From: Alphaproteobacteria bacterium
GTDB taxonomy: Bacteria > Pseudomonadota > Alphaproteobacteria > Geminicoccales > Geminicoccaceae
DNA: 64,000 bases
Assembly (NCBI GenBank): GCA_026990035.1
Contig: JALSIM010000014.1
Coordinates: 21,531 to 85,530 of the forward strand
Reading direction: 5' to 3'
Shown here piece after piece: positions 56,876 to 64,000 of this stretch (position 1 is its first letter; each line of letters opens with the position of its first letter). Below the pieces are notes generated by a model. It searched no databases and was not told the origin of the DNA. It saw only the letters and a program-made list of their open reading frames with translations. The position numbers and the translations under genes are program-made.

Positions 56876-57448
56876 ATGACCCAGCATCCCGCCGCCCGCT
56901 TCTGCCGCCTTTCGATCCGGATCCTGGCTTTTCTCGGCCTGATCTTTCCGCTGGCCTTTCCGGCCGCCCAGGTACGGGCGGGCTGCGCCGATTTCGCCGA
57001 ACCGGGGGTGGAGTGGCGGCGCTGCATGATGGACGGCGCCGATCTCACCAACGTCGATCTCACCGGCGCGGTCCTCCGGGATTCCTCCTTCAAGCGGGCC
57101 GATCTCAGCGGTTCGATCTTGCGCGAGGTGGATGCGCGGCGGGCCAAGTTCGTTTCCGCGAAACTGTCGGGGGCGGTGCTCGACGGTGCCAATCTCGCCC
57201 GTGCCGATCTCACCAGTGCCGATCTCACCGGTGCCAGCCTGCGCAACGCCGATCTGCGCGGCGCCAAACTCTATCAGACCATTCTCCGCGACGCCGATCT
57301 CACCGGCGCCCGTCTCGGCGGCGCCGATCTGCTGCGCGCCGATCTCACCGGCGCCCGCTGGGTCGACGGCAAGAGCATCTGCGGCGAAGGCTCGATCGGC
57401 CGCTGTCACATGCGGAAGCCGCCCCGCGCCGCCGCCACCGAGGGCTAG
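56876..57448 (+). CDS. secreted pentapeptide-repeat protein
   Basis: A 190-residue protein with a signal peptide (hydrophobic core [16 protein letters not shown]) and, from about residue 52 to 160, tandem A(D/N)LXX pentapeptides ([31 protein letters not shown] and others) that fold into a right-handed beta-helix. Two Cys flank the start of the helix (GCADF, RRCMM) and two more lie at its end (SICGEG, RCHM), which may seal it by disulfides. The function is unknown. Its TAG stop is shared with the convergent GGDEF-EAL gene. No good ribosome site is seen at the ATG. Confidence 0.8.
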   Translation: MTQHPAARFCRLSIRILAFLGLIFPLAFPAAQVRAGCADFAEPGVEWRRCMMDGADLTNVDLTGAVLRDSSFKRADLSGSILREVDARRAKFVSAKLSGAVLDGANLARADLTSADLTGASLRNADLRGAKLYQTILRDADLTGARLGGADLLRADLTGARWVDGKSICGEGSIGRCHMRKPPRAAATEG

Positions 57449-60291
57449 TCGAGGGACAGTTTGCGACCCTCCCGCAGGAGGGCGAAAAGTTCGGCCGCCG
57501 GCAGCGGGCGGCTGAACAGGAAGCCCTGGATCTCGTGACAGCCGAAGCCGCGCAGCAGCATGAGCTGTTCGCGCGTTTCCACCCCTTCCGCCACCACCTT
57601 GAGCTGCAGGCTGGTGCCCAGCGCCACGATCGCCTTGGCCAAGGCCGCGCTCGCCCGGTCGTGACCGATGTCGTGGACGAAGGAACGATCGATCTTGAGG
57701 GAGCGGATGGGGAACTTGCGCAGGTAACCCAGAGAGGAGTAGCCGGTGCCGAAGTCGTCGACCGCGAGCTGGACCCCGAGGGCGGTGATGTCGCGCAGCT
57801 TCCGGGTGCTTTCGGCGGCGTCCCGCATGACCACGCTTTCGGTGAGCTCGAGCTCCAGCCGATCGGGGGGAAAGGCGAGTTTCTCGGTCAGGGCGGCGAT
57901 CTTGTCGGCGAGATCCCGCTGCTGGAACTGCCGGGCGGAGAGATTGACGGCCAGCCGCAGCTCGCCGAAGCCGTGTTCGTGCCAGGTCTTGACCTGGGCA
58001 CAGGCGGTCTCCAGCACCCATTCGCCGATCGGCACGATCAGCCCGGTCTCCTCGGCGAGGGGGATGAACTCCGACGGCGGGACCATCCCATGGTCGGGGT
58101 GGAACCAGCGCAGGAGTGCCTCGACGGCGACGATCCGGCCGGTCTCGAGGCTCACCTGGGGCTGATAGTAGATGACGAATTCCTGCTGGCTCAGAGCCTT
58201 GCGCAGGCGTCCCTCCAGCATCAGCCGCTCGAAGGCGGCGGCGTTCATGTCGGTGGTGTAGAACTGGTAGTGGTTGCGGCCCTGCTCCTTGGCCCGCGAC
58301 AGGGCGGTGTCGGCGTTCTTGATCAGGGTGTCGGGATCGGTCCCGTCGTGGGGGAACATGGCGATGCCGATGCAGGCACCGGTATTGAGCTCGTGGTCGT
58401 TGACGGTGAACGAGGGCTTGAGGCAGTCGAGCAGCTTCTGGGCGACCCGCGCCGCCGCCTCGGCACTGTTCACCCCGTGCAGGAGGACCATGAACTCGTC
58501 GCCACCGAGCCGGGCCACGGTGTCGCTCTTCCGCAGAGTCCGGACGAGGCGTTCGGCGACCGCCTTGAGCACCAGATCGCCGAGCTGCAGGCCCAGCGAA
58601 TCGTTGATCAGCTTGAACCGGTCGAGATCCACCAGCATTACCGCGAGCATCTGGCGCTGCCGCCGGGCGCGCTCGATGGCGTGGCCCAGCCGGTCGAGGA
58701 ACAGGAGCCGGTTGGGCAGGGCGGTCAGGGCATCGTAATAGGCGAGGGCACGGATCGCCTCCTCGGTCTGGCGGCGGACGGTGATGTCGCGCACCGTCAG
58801 CACGTAGCCGCAGGGCGACACGTCGATATGGACGACGAAGATTTCGAGCGGAATGACCTCGCCGTCGTGACGACGGCCGAGCACTTCGGCATAGCCCTGC
58901 GGCTCGTCGCGCACCGCCTCCAGCAGGCGGCGGAAATCGAGCGGACGGTCGGTGCCGGAACTCAGCAGCATGTCGAGGGGGCGGCCGACCACGTTGCCTT
59001 CGCTGAAGCCGAAGATCACCTGGGCGGCGCGGTTCACGCGCCGGATCGCGCCCTCCTCGTCGACCGCGATCACCCCGTCGGCGACCGCCTCCAGCACCGC
59101 GTCCAGCCAGGCGTCGCCACCGGGGCTCAGGATCACCGCCTCCGGCCGGTAGGCCGCCGCCGCTTCCTGCAGCGCCGGCGCCGGTAGCACCTCCCGCTCC
59201 ACCGGCCGCAGCAGGACGAGGGCGTGACCGTCGTCGAGGGGAGTCACGGTGATCTGCAGGGTGCCGTCGAGGGTGGTCGTTTGCAGGCGCGATTCCAGGG
59301 TCACCCGTTCCCTGGCGTTGATCGCCTGTTCCACCGCGTCGAGCCAGCGGTCGGCGACCTCCGGCGGCAGGACGCGACCGAGATCCTCGCCGACCGCCGC
59401 CCGCAGGGCGTCGGCCAGCGGCGTGGCGGGCTCGGAACTGACCCAAGTGATGGTACCGCCGATCTCGAGCACCAGGACCAGACTGTGAAGGACACGGCTG
59501 ATCAGGGCCGCCGGCCGGCTGAGGGCCGTCTCCCCTTCCTCCGGAGCGACCGGGCCGCGGGAGCGGAGAGCGATGGCTCCGAGAATCCCGGTCACGAGCC
59601 CACGCGCATCGCGTCGCGGCCGCGCGGTGTCGACGACCTCGACGAAACCGCCCTCGCCGGTGCGCAGCCGGTACGCGACCTCGATCTCCTCGCCGCGCAG
59701 CAGCGTCTGGTGCTTGAGGCGCAGCACCTCGCGCTCCTCTTCCGGGAGGTGGCGCAGGAGATCGGAGAGGTGTTCGAGCCTCTCCTCGCCGAGCAGCCGT
59801 GCGAGCCTCGGATCGCACCAGGCGAGGCGCATCGTACAGTCGGGCTCGACTTCCAGCAGATAGAGATAATCCCGGGTGAGCCCGCTCAGCTCGTCGAACT
59901 CGGCCGCGCCGGCGGCCATCGTCGGGGTCGCGGGGGCCGGTTCGATCCACAGCACGTAGAGACCGTCGTTGACGGCGAGCGGGGTCCCCCGGATCCGGCA
60001 GTCGAGACAGCGGCCGTCGGCGGTGCGCAGCAGGATGCGGTCCTGAAAAGGGGTGCCGGTCTGGCAGGCCGCCTGCAGCGCCGCCAGGGTTTCCCGGGAG
60101 GTCCGCGACGCCCGCAGCAGGCGGATAGAGCGGCCGGTCGCCTGCCGGGGTTCGTAGCCGAACAGGCTCTGGAAGCAGCGGTTCACATGGGCGATTTCGA
60201 GGCCTCTGGCCACGTCTTCGCGGTGGCGAACCACCACGGCAGCCCGGTCGGCGGTGTCCAGCACCGCCGCCAGCGCGCGCTCGTCAAGCAC
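57445..60291 (-). CDS. PAS-GGDEF-EAL cyclic-di-GMP protein
   Basis: A 948-residue soluble protein. PAS-like modules lie at about residues 8-120, 130-250, 260-370 and 395-510 (the last, [20 protein letters not shown], is clearest), then GGDEF (about 525-680, [12 protein letters not shown]) and EAL (about 695-940: [60 protein letters not shown]). All catalytic motifs look intact, so both synthesis and breakdown of c-di-GMP are possible. It follows the NAD(P)HX-repair gene after a 214-base gap with a small palindrome. Confidence 0.9.
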   Translation of the reverse strand: MLDERALAAVLDTADRAAVVVRHREDVARGLEIAHVNRCFQSLFGYEPRQATGRSIRLLRASRTSRETLAALQAACQTGTPFQDRILLRTADGRCLDCRIRGTPLAVNDGLYVLWIEPAPATPTMAAGAAEFDELSGLTRDYLYLLEVEPDCTMRLAWCDPRLARLLGEERLEHLSDLLRHLPEEEREVLRLKHQTLLRGEEIEVAYRLRTGEGGFVEVVDTARPRRDARGLVTGILGAIALRSRGPVAPEEGETALSRPAALISRVLHSLVLVLEIGGTITWVSSEPATPLADALRAAVGEDLGRVLPPEVADRWLDAVEQAINARERVTLESRLQTTTLDGTLQITVTPLDDGHALVLLRPVEREVLPAPALQEAAAAYRPEAVILSPGGDAWLDAVLEAVADGVIAVDEEGAIRRVNRAAQVIFGFSEGNVVGRPLDMLLSSGTDRPLDFRRLLEAVRDEPQGYAEVLGRRHDGEVIPLEIFVVHIDVSPCGYVLTVRDITVRRQTEEAIRALAYYDALTALPNRLLFLDRLGHAIERARRQRQMLAVMLVDLDRFKLINDSLGLQLGDLVLKAVAERLVRTLRKSDTVARLGGDEFMVLLHGVNSAEAAARVAQKLLDCLKPSFTVNDHELNTGACIGIAMFPHDGTDPDTLIKNADTALSRAKEQGRNHYQFYTTDMNAAAFERLMLEGRLRKALSQQEFVIYYQPQVSLETGRIVAVEALLRWFHPDHGMVPPSEFIPLAEETGLIVPIGEWVLETACAQVKTWHEHGFGELRLAVNLSARQFQQRDLADKIAALTEKLAFPPDRLELELTESVVMRDAAESTRKLRDITALGVQLAVDDFGTGYSSLGYLRKFPIRSLKIDRSFVHDIGHDRASAALAKAIVALGTSLQLKVVAEGVETREQLMLLRGFGCHEIQGFLFSRPLPAAELFALLREGRKLSLD

Positions 60292-60427
60292 CGTCGCCCC
60301 GCCTCGTTGGCCTCTTACACGCCATGTTCAGGTCCATCGACCACCCGTTCGCAGCGTCTCGTGTCACGCCGCGCGCCGCCACCGACGATACCCTCTCCCG
60401 TGCGGTGGCCGGTTTCTCACTACACGA

Positions 60428-60443
60428 GGAAGTACAAACTTCC
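60428..60443. repeat. 6-bp inverted repeat upstream of the GGDEF-EAL gene
   Basis: GGAAGT (60428-60433) and ACTTCC (60438-60443) flank ACAA. It lies in the 214-base gap between nnrDE and the GGDEF-EAL gene. It could be an operator or a weak terminator hairpin; there is no T-run. Confidence 0.35.
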
Positions 60444-60505
60444 AAAGGTTCAAAGCGCCGGGGCAATGGCCCGGAGTACCGCCCTCGGCATTTCTCCGGG
60501 AACGG

Positions 60506-61990
60506 TCACGACCGGTCGATCGCGCTCGACAGCAGGGTCTCGAGCACCGCGGGAATGGCCGGCGGCAGATCCTCCGCCGCGAGCGGTCCGTTCAGCCGGC
60601 GCGCCGCCTCGGCGTGGATCCAGACCGCGGCGCTGGCCGCCGCGAAGGCGGGAAGGCCTTGCGCCAGCAGGCCGGTGACCAGGCCAGCGAGGACGTCGCC
60701 GCTGCCGGCGGTGGCGAGTTCGGGCGGTGCTCCGGCGAGGATCGTGGCCCCGCCCCCGGGCTCCGCCACCACCGTGTCGCCGCCCTTCAGCAGGACCACG
60801 GCGCCGCTCTCGCTCGCCGCCGCCTGCGCCCGTTCGAGCCGGCTGCCGCGATGCCGGAAGAGGCGGGCGTATTCCCCGTCGTGGGGGGTGAGCACGCAAT
60901 GCGCACCGAGCAGCGCGAACAGCGCCGGCGGATCCTCGGCGAACACCGTCAGCGCATCCGCGTCCAGCACCGTCGGGCGTCCGGTCCGCAGCAGCAGTTC
61001 CGTGCGGCGGCGCGTCCGCGGCGTGACCCCGGCTCCGGGACCGTGGAGCTGCGCCGTGATCCGGCTGTCGGCCAGAAGAGCGGAGAGTTCGGCCTCGGCG
61101 GCGAACGGCTTCGTCATCACTGCCGTCATGTGCGCCCCGTAGATGTCGAGGGCCTCCCGTTCGCAGAGGATGCTGACGAGGCCGGCCCCCGCCCGCAGCG
61201 CGGCCAGCGCGGCCAGACGGGTGGCGCCGGTGGTGGCGGCCGGGCCACCGAGCAGATAGGCGTGGCCGAAGCGGTACTTGTGGTCGAGAGGGGTGCGGCG
61301 GCGCAGCAGATGCCGCCAGAGAGCCGGTTCGTTGCGGCGCAGGCCGACATCCTGCCCGGTCACGAAACGGTCGGCGATGCCGATGTCGGCGATCACCAGT
61401 TCGCCACGATGCAACCGTCCGGGCAGGAGGTAGTGACCGGGCTTCGCCCGGACGAAGGTCACGGTGAGACGGGCACGGGGGGCGATGCCGCGAACCCGGC
61501 CGCTGGCGCCGTCGATCCCGGAAGGAATGTCGACCGCCACCACCGGCAGACCGGTTCGGCCGACGGCGTCGAGGACCTCCGCCGCCGGGCCGGCGATGTC
61601 GCGGGCGAGGCCGGCCCCGAAGAGAGCGTCGACCACCAGCCCGGCACCTTCGAGGACCGCCGGTGCCAGCGGTTCGACGACATCCGGCCAGCGGGCGGCG
61701 GCCCGGGCGGCATCCCCCCGGAGCTTCGGCGCGGGGACCATGCAGGCGAGACGTACCGGCCAGCCGGCGGTCCGCAGCCGGCGGGCGACGACGAAGCCGT
61801 CGCCGCCGTTGTTGCCGGGGCCGCAGAGAACGGCGACCGGACAGGGGGCGAAGCGGGCGGTGATCGCCCGCGTCACCGCCCGGCCGGCGTTTTCCATCAG
61901 GACCGGCCCCGGAGTGCCGGCGGCGATCGCCGCGGCATCGACCCGGGCCATGACGGCGGGGGGCAGGAGAACGGGATCCTCGACCGACAT
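60506..61990 (-). CDS. nnr: bifunctional NAD(P)HX epimerase/dehydratase
   Basis: A 494-residue fused repair enzyme that restores hydrated NAD(P)H. The epimerase half (residues 1-210) shows LMENAGRAVTRAI, LCGPGNNGGDGFVVARRL and VDALFGAGLARD; the ADP-dependent dehydratase half (about 225-494) shows KYRFGHAYLLGGP, VLTPHDGEYARLF, VVLLKGGDTVVAEP and the catalytic ATAGSGDVLAGLVTGLLAQG. The ATG at 61990 has GGAG seven bases upstream. It is downstream of tRNA-Thr on the same strand. Confidence 0.93.
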   Translation of the reverse strand: MSVEDPVLLPPAVMARVDAAAIAAGTPGPVLMENAGRAVTRAITARFAPCPVAVLCGPGNNGGDGFVVARRLRTAGWPVRLACMVPAPKLRGDAARAAARWPDVVEPLAPAVLEGAGLVVDALFGAGLARDIAGPAAEVLDAVGRTGLPVVAVDIPSGIDGASGRVRGIAPRARLTVTFVRAKPGHYLLPGRLHRGELVIADIGIADRFVTGQDVGLRRNEPALWRHLLRRRTPLDHKYRFGHAYLLGGPAATTGATRLAALAALRAGAGLVSILCEREALDIYGAHMTAVMTKPFAAEAELSALLADSRITAQLHGPGAGVTPRTRRRTELLLRTGRPTVLDADALTVFAEDPPALFALLGAHCVLTPHDGEYARLFRHRGSRLERAQAAASESGAVVLLKGGDTVVAEPGGGATILAGAPPELATAGSGDVLAGLVTGLLAQGLPAFAAASAAVWIHAEAARRLNGPLAAEDLPPAIPAVLETLLSSAIDRS

Positions 61991-62099
61991 CCGGGCGCTC
62001 CGCGGTTGTTCGTGCGGATGGAAGCGGCAAACCGGATCGGGGGCAAGAGCGCGCAAGATCGCCCGGCGGCCACCGCGCGCCCGAGCGGAAGGCACGAAC

Positions 62100-62175
62100 T
62101 GGTGCCGCAGGAGGGACTCGAACCCCCGACCCGCGCATTACGAATGCGCTGCTCTACCGGCTGAGCTACTGCGGC
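62100..62175 (-). tRNA. tRNA-Thr(CGT)
   Basis: A 76-base cloverleaf with encoded CCA: acceptor GCCGCAG/CTGCGGC, D-arm AGCTCAGCCGGTAGAGC, anticodon stem GCGCA/TGCGC around TTCGTAA (anticodon CGT), T-arm with GGTTCGAGTCC. It decodes ACG. Confidence 0.97.
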
Positions 62176-62232
62176 ACCCGGCTGCTCTTAATACATGGCG
62201 CGGCGACGAAGCAAGGGCAACGAGCCCTCGGG

Positions 62233-63768
62233 TCAGGCCGCGTCCGCCGGGGTCTTGGGCTTGCCGTCCCGCGTGTCCTCGCCGGTCTCGTCGTCGGTCG
62301 CCGGGGTCGCCGGGGTCGCCGGCTCGCCTCCGGATTCTCCGTCCGCCCGATCCGCCCGTTCGGTCGCCTCGCTCCGAGCCGGCAGGCGGGCCGTCGCGGT
62401 CGCGGTTTCCGGAGCGGGTACCGGCGCCTCGGTGTGGGCGAGGAAGGCTGTCGGCGTCTGGCCGGCCTCGAGGGTGGCCAGTTTCGCGGGTGCGCCCCAC
62501 TGCACGGCGTCGAAACGGCCGCTGACCCCGAACGGCTTCCACTCCGGCAGCACCTCGCCCGTGTCCTCGCAGACCCAGGCCCGATCGGCGGGTGCGTCGA
62601 ACGCCCGGGCCAGCCACTCCTGCACCTTTTCCTCCGGCGCGCCGCTGCGACGTTCCAGCTCGGCGAGGAGACGGTAGACGCGGGCGGTGGCCCCGAGCTC
62701 GCGGGCGCGGGCCAGGGAGTGGCGGGCGCCGTCGAAGTCTTCGGCCGCCATCTGCGCCTCGGCGAGCGCGACATAGGAGAGGGGATCGAAGGGCTGGAGA
62801 CTGCGCAGCCGCTCGACCCGCCGCAACCGCTCCGCCGTGTTCTCCTCGTCGCCGAGACGGAGATAGGCTTCCAGGAGATCGGGATGTGGCTCCAGCCGCC
62901 AGGCGTTCTCGAGAACCCGCCTCGCGAGCCGCTGGCGCCCCATGCGGGCGGCGATGCGGCTCGCCTCCACCGCCGCCGGCGGAAAGGCCGGTGCCAGCTT
63001 GACCGCCCTTCGCGCCTGCCGCAGCGCCTCGTCGAAACGCTCCGCGGCGAGCGCCTTGCGGGCCAGCATCAGATGGAGGATGGCCCGCCGCCGGCGCGCC
63101 TGTTCCGGCGTCACGAGCTTCAGCTCGGCGAGCTGGTTGAGCAGGACGAGCGCCTCCTCCCACTGTTCCGCCCGGGTCAGCAGATCGAACAGGGTGCTCA
63201 CCACCCAGGGCGTGCTCGGGTTCCGTCGATGCGCCTTGCGGGCGAGTTCGAGAGCGGTCCCGTAGTCGCCGTCCTTCATGGCATGGGCGAGCAGGCCGCG
63301 GAGGCCGAGAAGCTCGGTCTCGGGATTGCGCAGCATGGCCCGGAAACGGCGAATCGCGTCGGTGTCGTCACCCTGGAGCTGGGCCGTCTGCGCTTCCAGC
63401 AGCAGAAGCGCCGGCACCCCGTCGTCGAGCAGCTTTTCCGCTCGCCGCACATGATGGCGCGCGCTGGCGACATCGCCGGCCGCGGCGGCGACGAGGCCGG
63501 TGGTCAGCGCCGAATAGCCCTCGGCGAGGCGCCGGTAGGTCCGGCGTTCGCGCATCCGCCGCGGCAGGCCGAAAAGCCAGCGCAGGAACTCGACCAGCAG
63601 CACCGCGGCGGCGGCCACCGCCGACACCCCCAGCAACAGCAGGCCGACGCTGGTCTCGATCTCGAGGTCCAGCCAGGCGATCCGCACCTGGCCCGGATTG
63701 TCCGCGAGCCAGGCCGCCACCGGGGCGGCGACGAGGGCGACGACGACGAAAAGAACGAGTTTGCGCAT
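62233..63768 (-). CDS. hemY: HemY-like membrane TPR protein (heme biosynthesis-associated)
   Basis: A 511-residue protein with two N-terminal transmembrane helices (residues 3-20 and about 42-64), the HemY_N region (NPGQVRIAWLDLEIETSVGLL, then EFLRWLFGLPRRMRERR) and about eight TPR-like helix pairs to residue 400, ending in a low-complexity acidic tail. In enterics and alphaproteobacteria hemY follows hemX/COG4223 in the hemCD cluster; its role there is not established and it is unrelated to Bacillus HemY (protoporphyrinogen oxidase). The neighbour upstream supports the call. Confidence 0.9.
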   Translation of the reverse strand: MRKLVLFVVVALVAAPVAAWLADNPGQVRIAWLDLEIETSVGLLLLGVSAVAAAAVLLVEFLRWLFGLPRRMRERRTYRRLAEGYSALTTGLVAAAAGDVASARHHVRRAEKLLDDGVPALLLLEAQTAQLQGDDTDAIRRFRAMLRNPETELLGLRGLLAHAMKDGDYGTALELARKAHRRNPSTPWVVSTLFDLLTRAEQWEEALVLLNQLAELKLVTPEQARRRRAILHLMLARKALAAERFDEALRQARRAVKLAPAFPPAAVEASRIAARMGRQRLARRVLENAWRLEPHPDLLEAYLRLGDEENTAERLRRVERLRSLQPFDPLSYVALAEAQMAAEDFDGARHSLARARELGATARVYRLLAELERRSGAPEEKVQEWLARAFDAPADRAWVCEDTGEVLPEWKPFGVSGRFDAVQWGAPAKLATLEAGQTPTAFLAHTEAPVPAPETATATARLPARSEATERADRADGESGGEPATPATPATDDETGEDTRDGKPKTPADAA

Positions 63769-63786
63769 GATCTATCCGGGCTCGGC

Positions 63787-64000
63787 TCAGCTCTTGGATC
63801 GGCTATCGACGAGAAGACGGCGGACGTAACCGTCGAGTTCGGCGATCGCGGAAAGGGCGGCCAGTCGTGCCTCGGCCAGCGCCACCCATTCGGCGGCCGC
63901 CGCGTTGCCCGCCTCGGCCAGGGGCTCCAGGGCCGCCACCGCATCCTCGATCCGTCCTTCGGCGAGCGCCTCGCGCGCCCGATCGACGGCCGCGGCCGCG
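63787..64000 (-). CDS. COG4223 mitofilin-like protein, C-terminal end only
   Basis: The last 70 codons of a gene whose 5' part lies beyond the window. The peptide (VDRAREALAEGRIEDAVAAL, then AEWVALAEARLAALSAIAEL) is an Ala/Glu-rich helical tail of the kind that closes the alphaproteobacterial mitofilin/HemX-like COG4223 proteins, coded just before hemY. The stop is 18 bases before the hemY ATG. The assignment relies on context. Confidence 0.6.
   Translation of the reverse strand, partial: AAAAVDRAREALAEGRIEDAVAALEPLAEAGNAAAAEWVALAEARLAALSAIAELDGYVRRLLVDSRSKS

Overview
The window looks like chromosomal DNA of a GC-rich alphaproteobacterium, most likely in or near the Rhodospirillales. This is inferred from family content and gene order: a membrane-anchored cytochrome c gene divergent from kdsB-pheA, hemY next to a COG4223 (mitofilin-like) gene, mlaA-mlaC, a pool of TRAP transporters, large PAS-GGDEF-EAL proteins and CtrA-like TTAA-N7-TTAA boxes. 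No species can be named from the sequence alone. There are three tRNA genes (Arg-CCT, Leu-GAG, Thr-CGT), no rRNA, no CRISPR array and no insertion sequence.

Positions 1-4.9 kb are a leftward podovirus-type (T7/BPP-1-like) head-morphogenesis module: permuted papain-like peptidase, portal, Bbp19-like protein, scaffold, major capsid protein, a small head protein and a tail-tube gatekeeper cut by the window edge. No integrase, terminase or lysis gene is visible, so it is the right edge of a prophage or phage remnant. It abuts a rightward S24-type regulator (5001-5642) whose protease residues are missing, behind an overlapping divergent promoter and operator. Just beyond lies an unannotated candidate small RNA (about 5692-5796, minus strand) with promoter, CtrA-like box, C-rich anti-Shine-Dalgarno loops and a textbook terminator.

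From 6 to 25 kb the genes are housekeeping and signalling: mlaA-mlaC lipid transport, two small unknown proteins, a flavin reductase, endonuclease V, a TRAP transporter, an M48 metalloprotease with a nuclease-like secreted protein, tRNA-Arg, a truncated thiolase next to a fatty-acyl-CoA ligase, a three-gene phosphorelay (REC-PAS-kinase, response regulator, Hpt), guaB and a PAS-GGDEF-EAL protein that overlaps an isocitrate-lyase-family gene tail to tail.

From 25 to 41 kb transport dominates. There is an iron-siderophore/heme-type ABC system with a DUF2946 protein, a second TRAP transporter divergent from a D-xylonate-dehydratase-like gene (probably uptake plus catabolism of a sugar acid), a secreted TPR protein and a complete yejABEF peptide importer. 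Perfect hairpins lie at several binding-protein/permease junctions and probably set unequal expression.

From 41 to 64 kb come hisN, an unusual tandem two-heme cytochrome c, kdsB-pheA, a complete leucine/isovalerate degradation operon (isovaleryl-CoA dehydrogenase, an HCCA-isomerase-like protein, methylcrotonyl-CoA carboxylase beta, methylglutaconyl-CoA hydratase, carboxylase alpha, HMG-CoA lyase), mgtE-maeB, lipB, a secreted pentapeptide-repeat protein, a second GGDEF-EAL protein, the NAD(P)HX repair enzyme, hemY and the end of its COG4223 neighbour. Two convergent gene pairs share one CTAG tetranucleotide as both stop codons.
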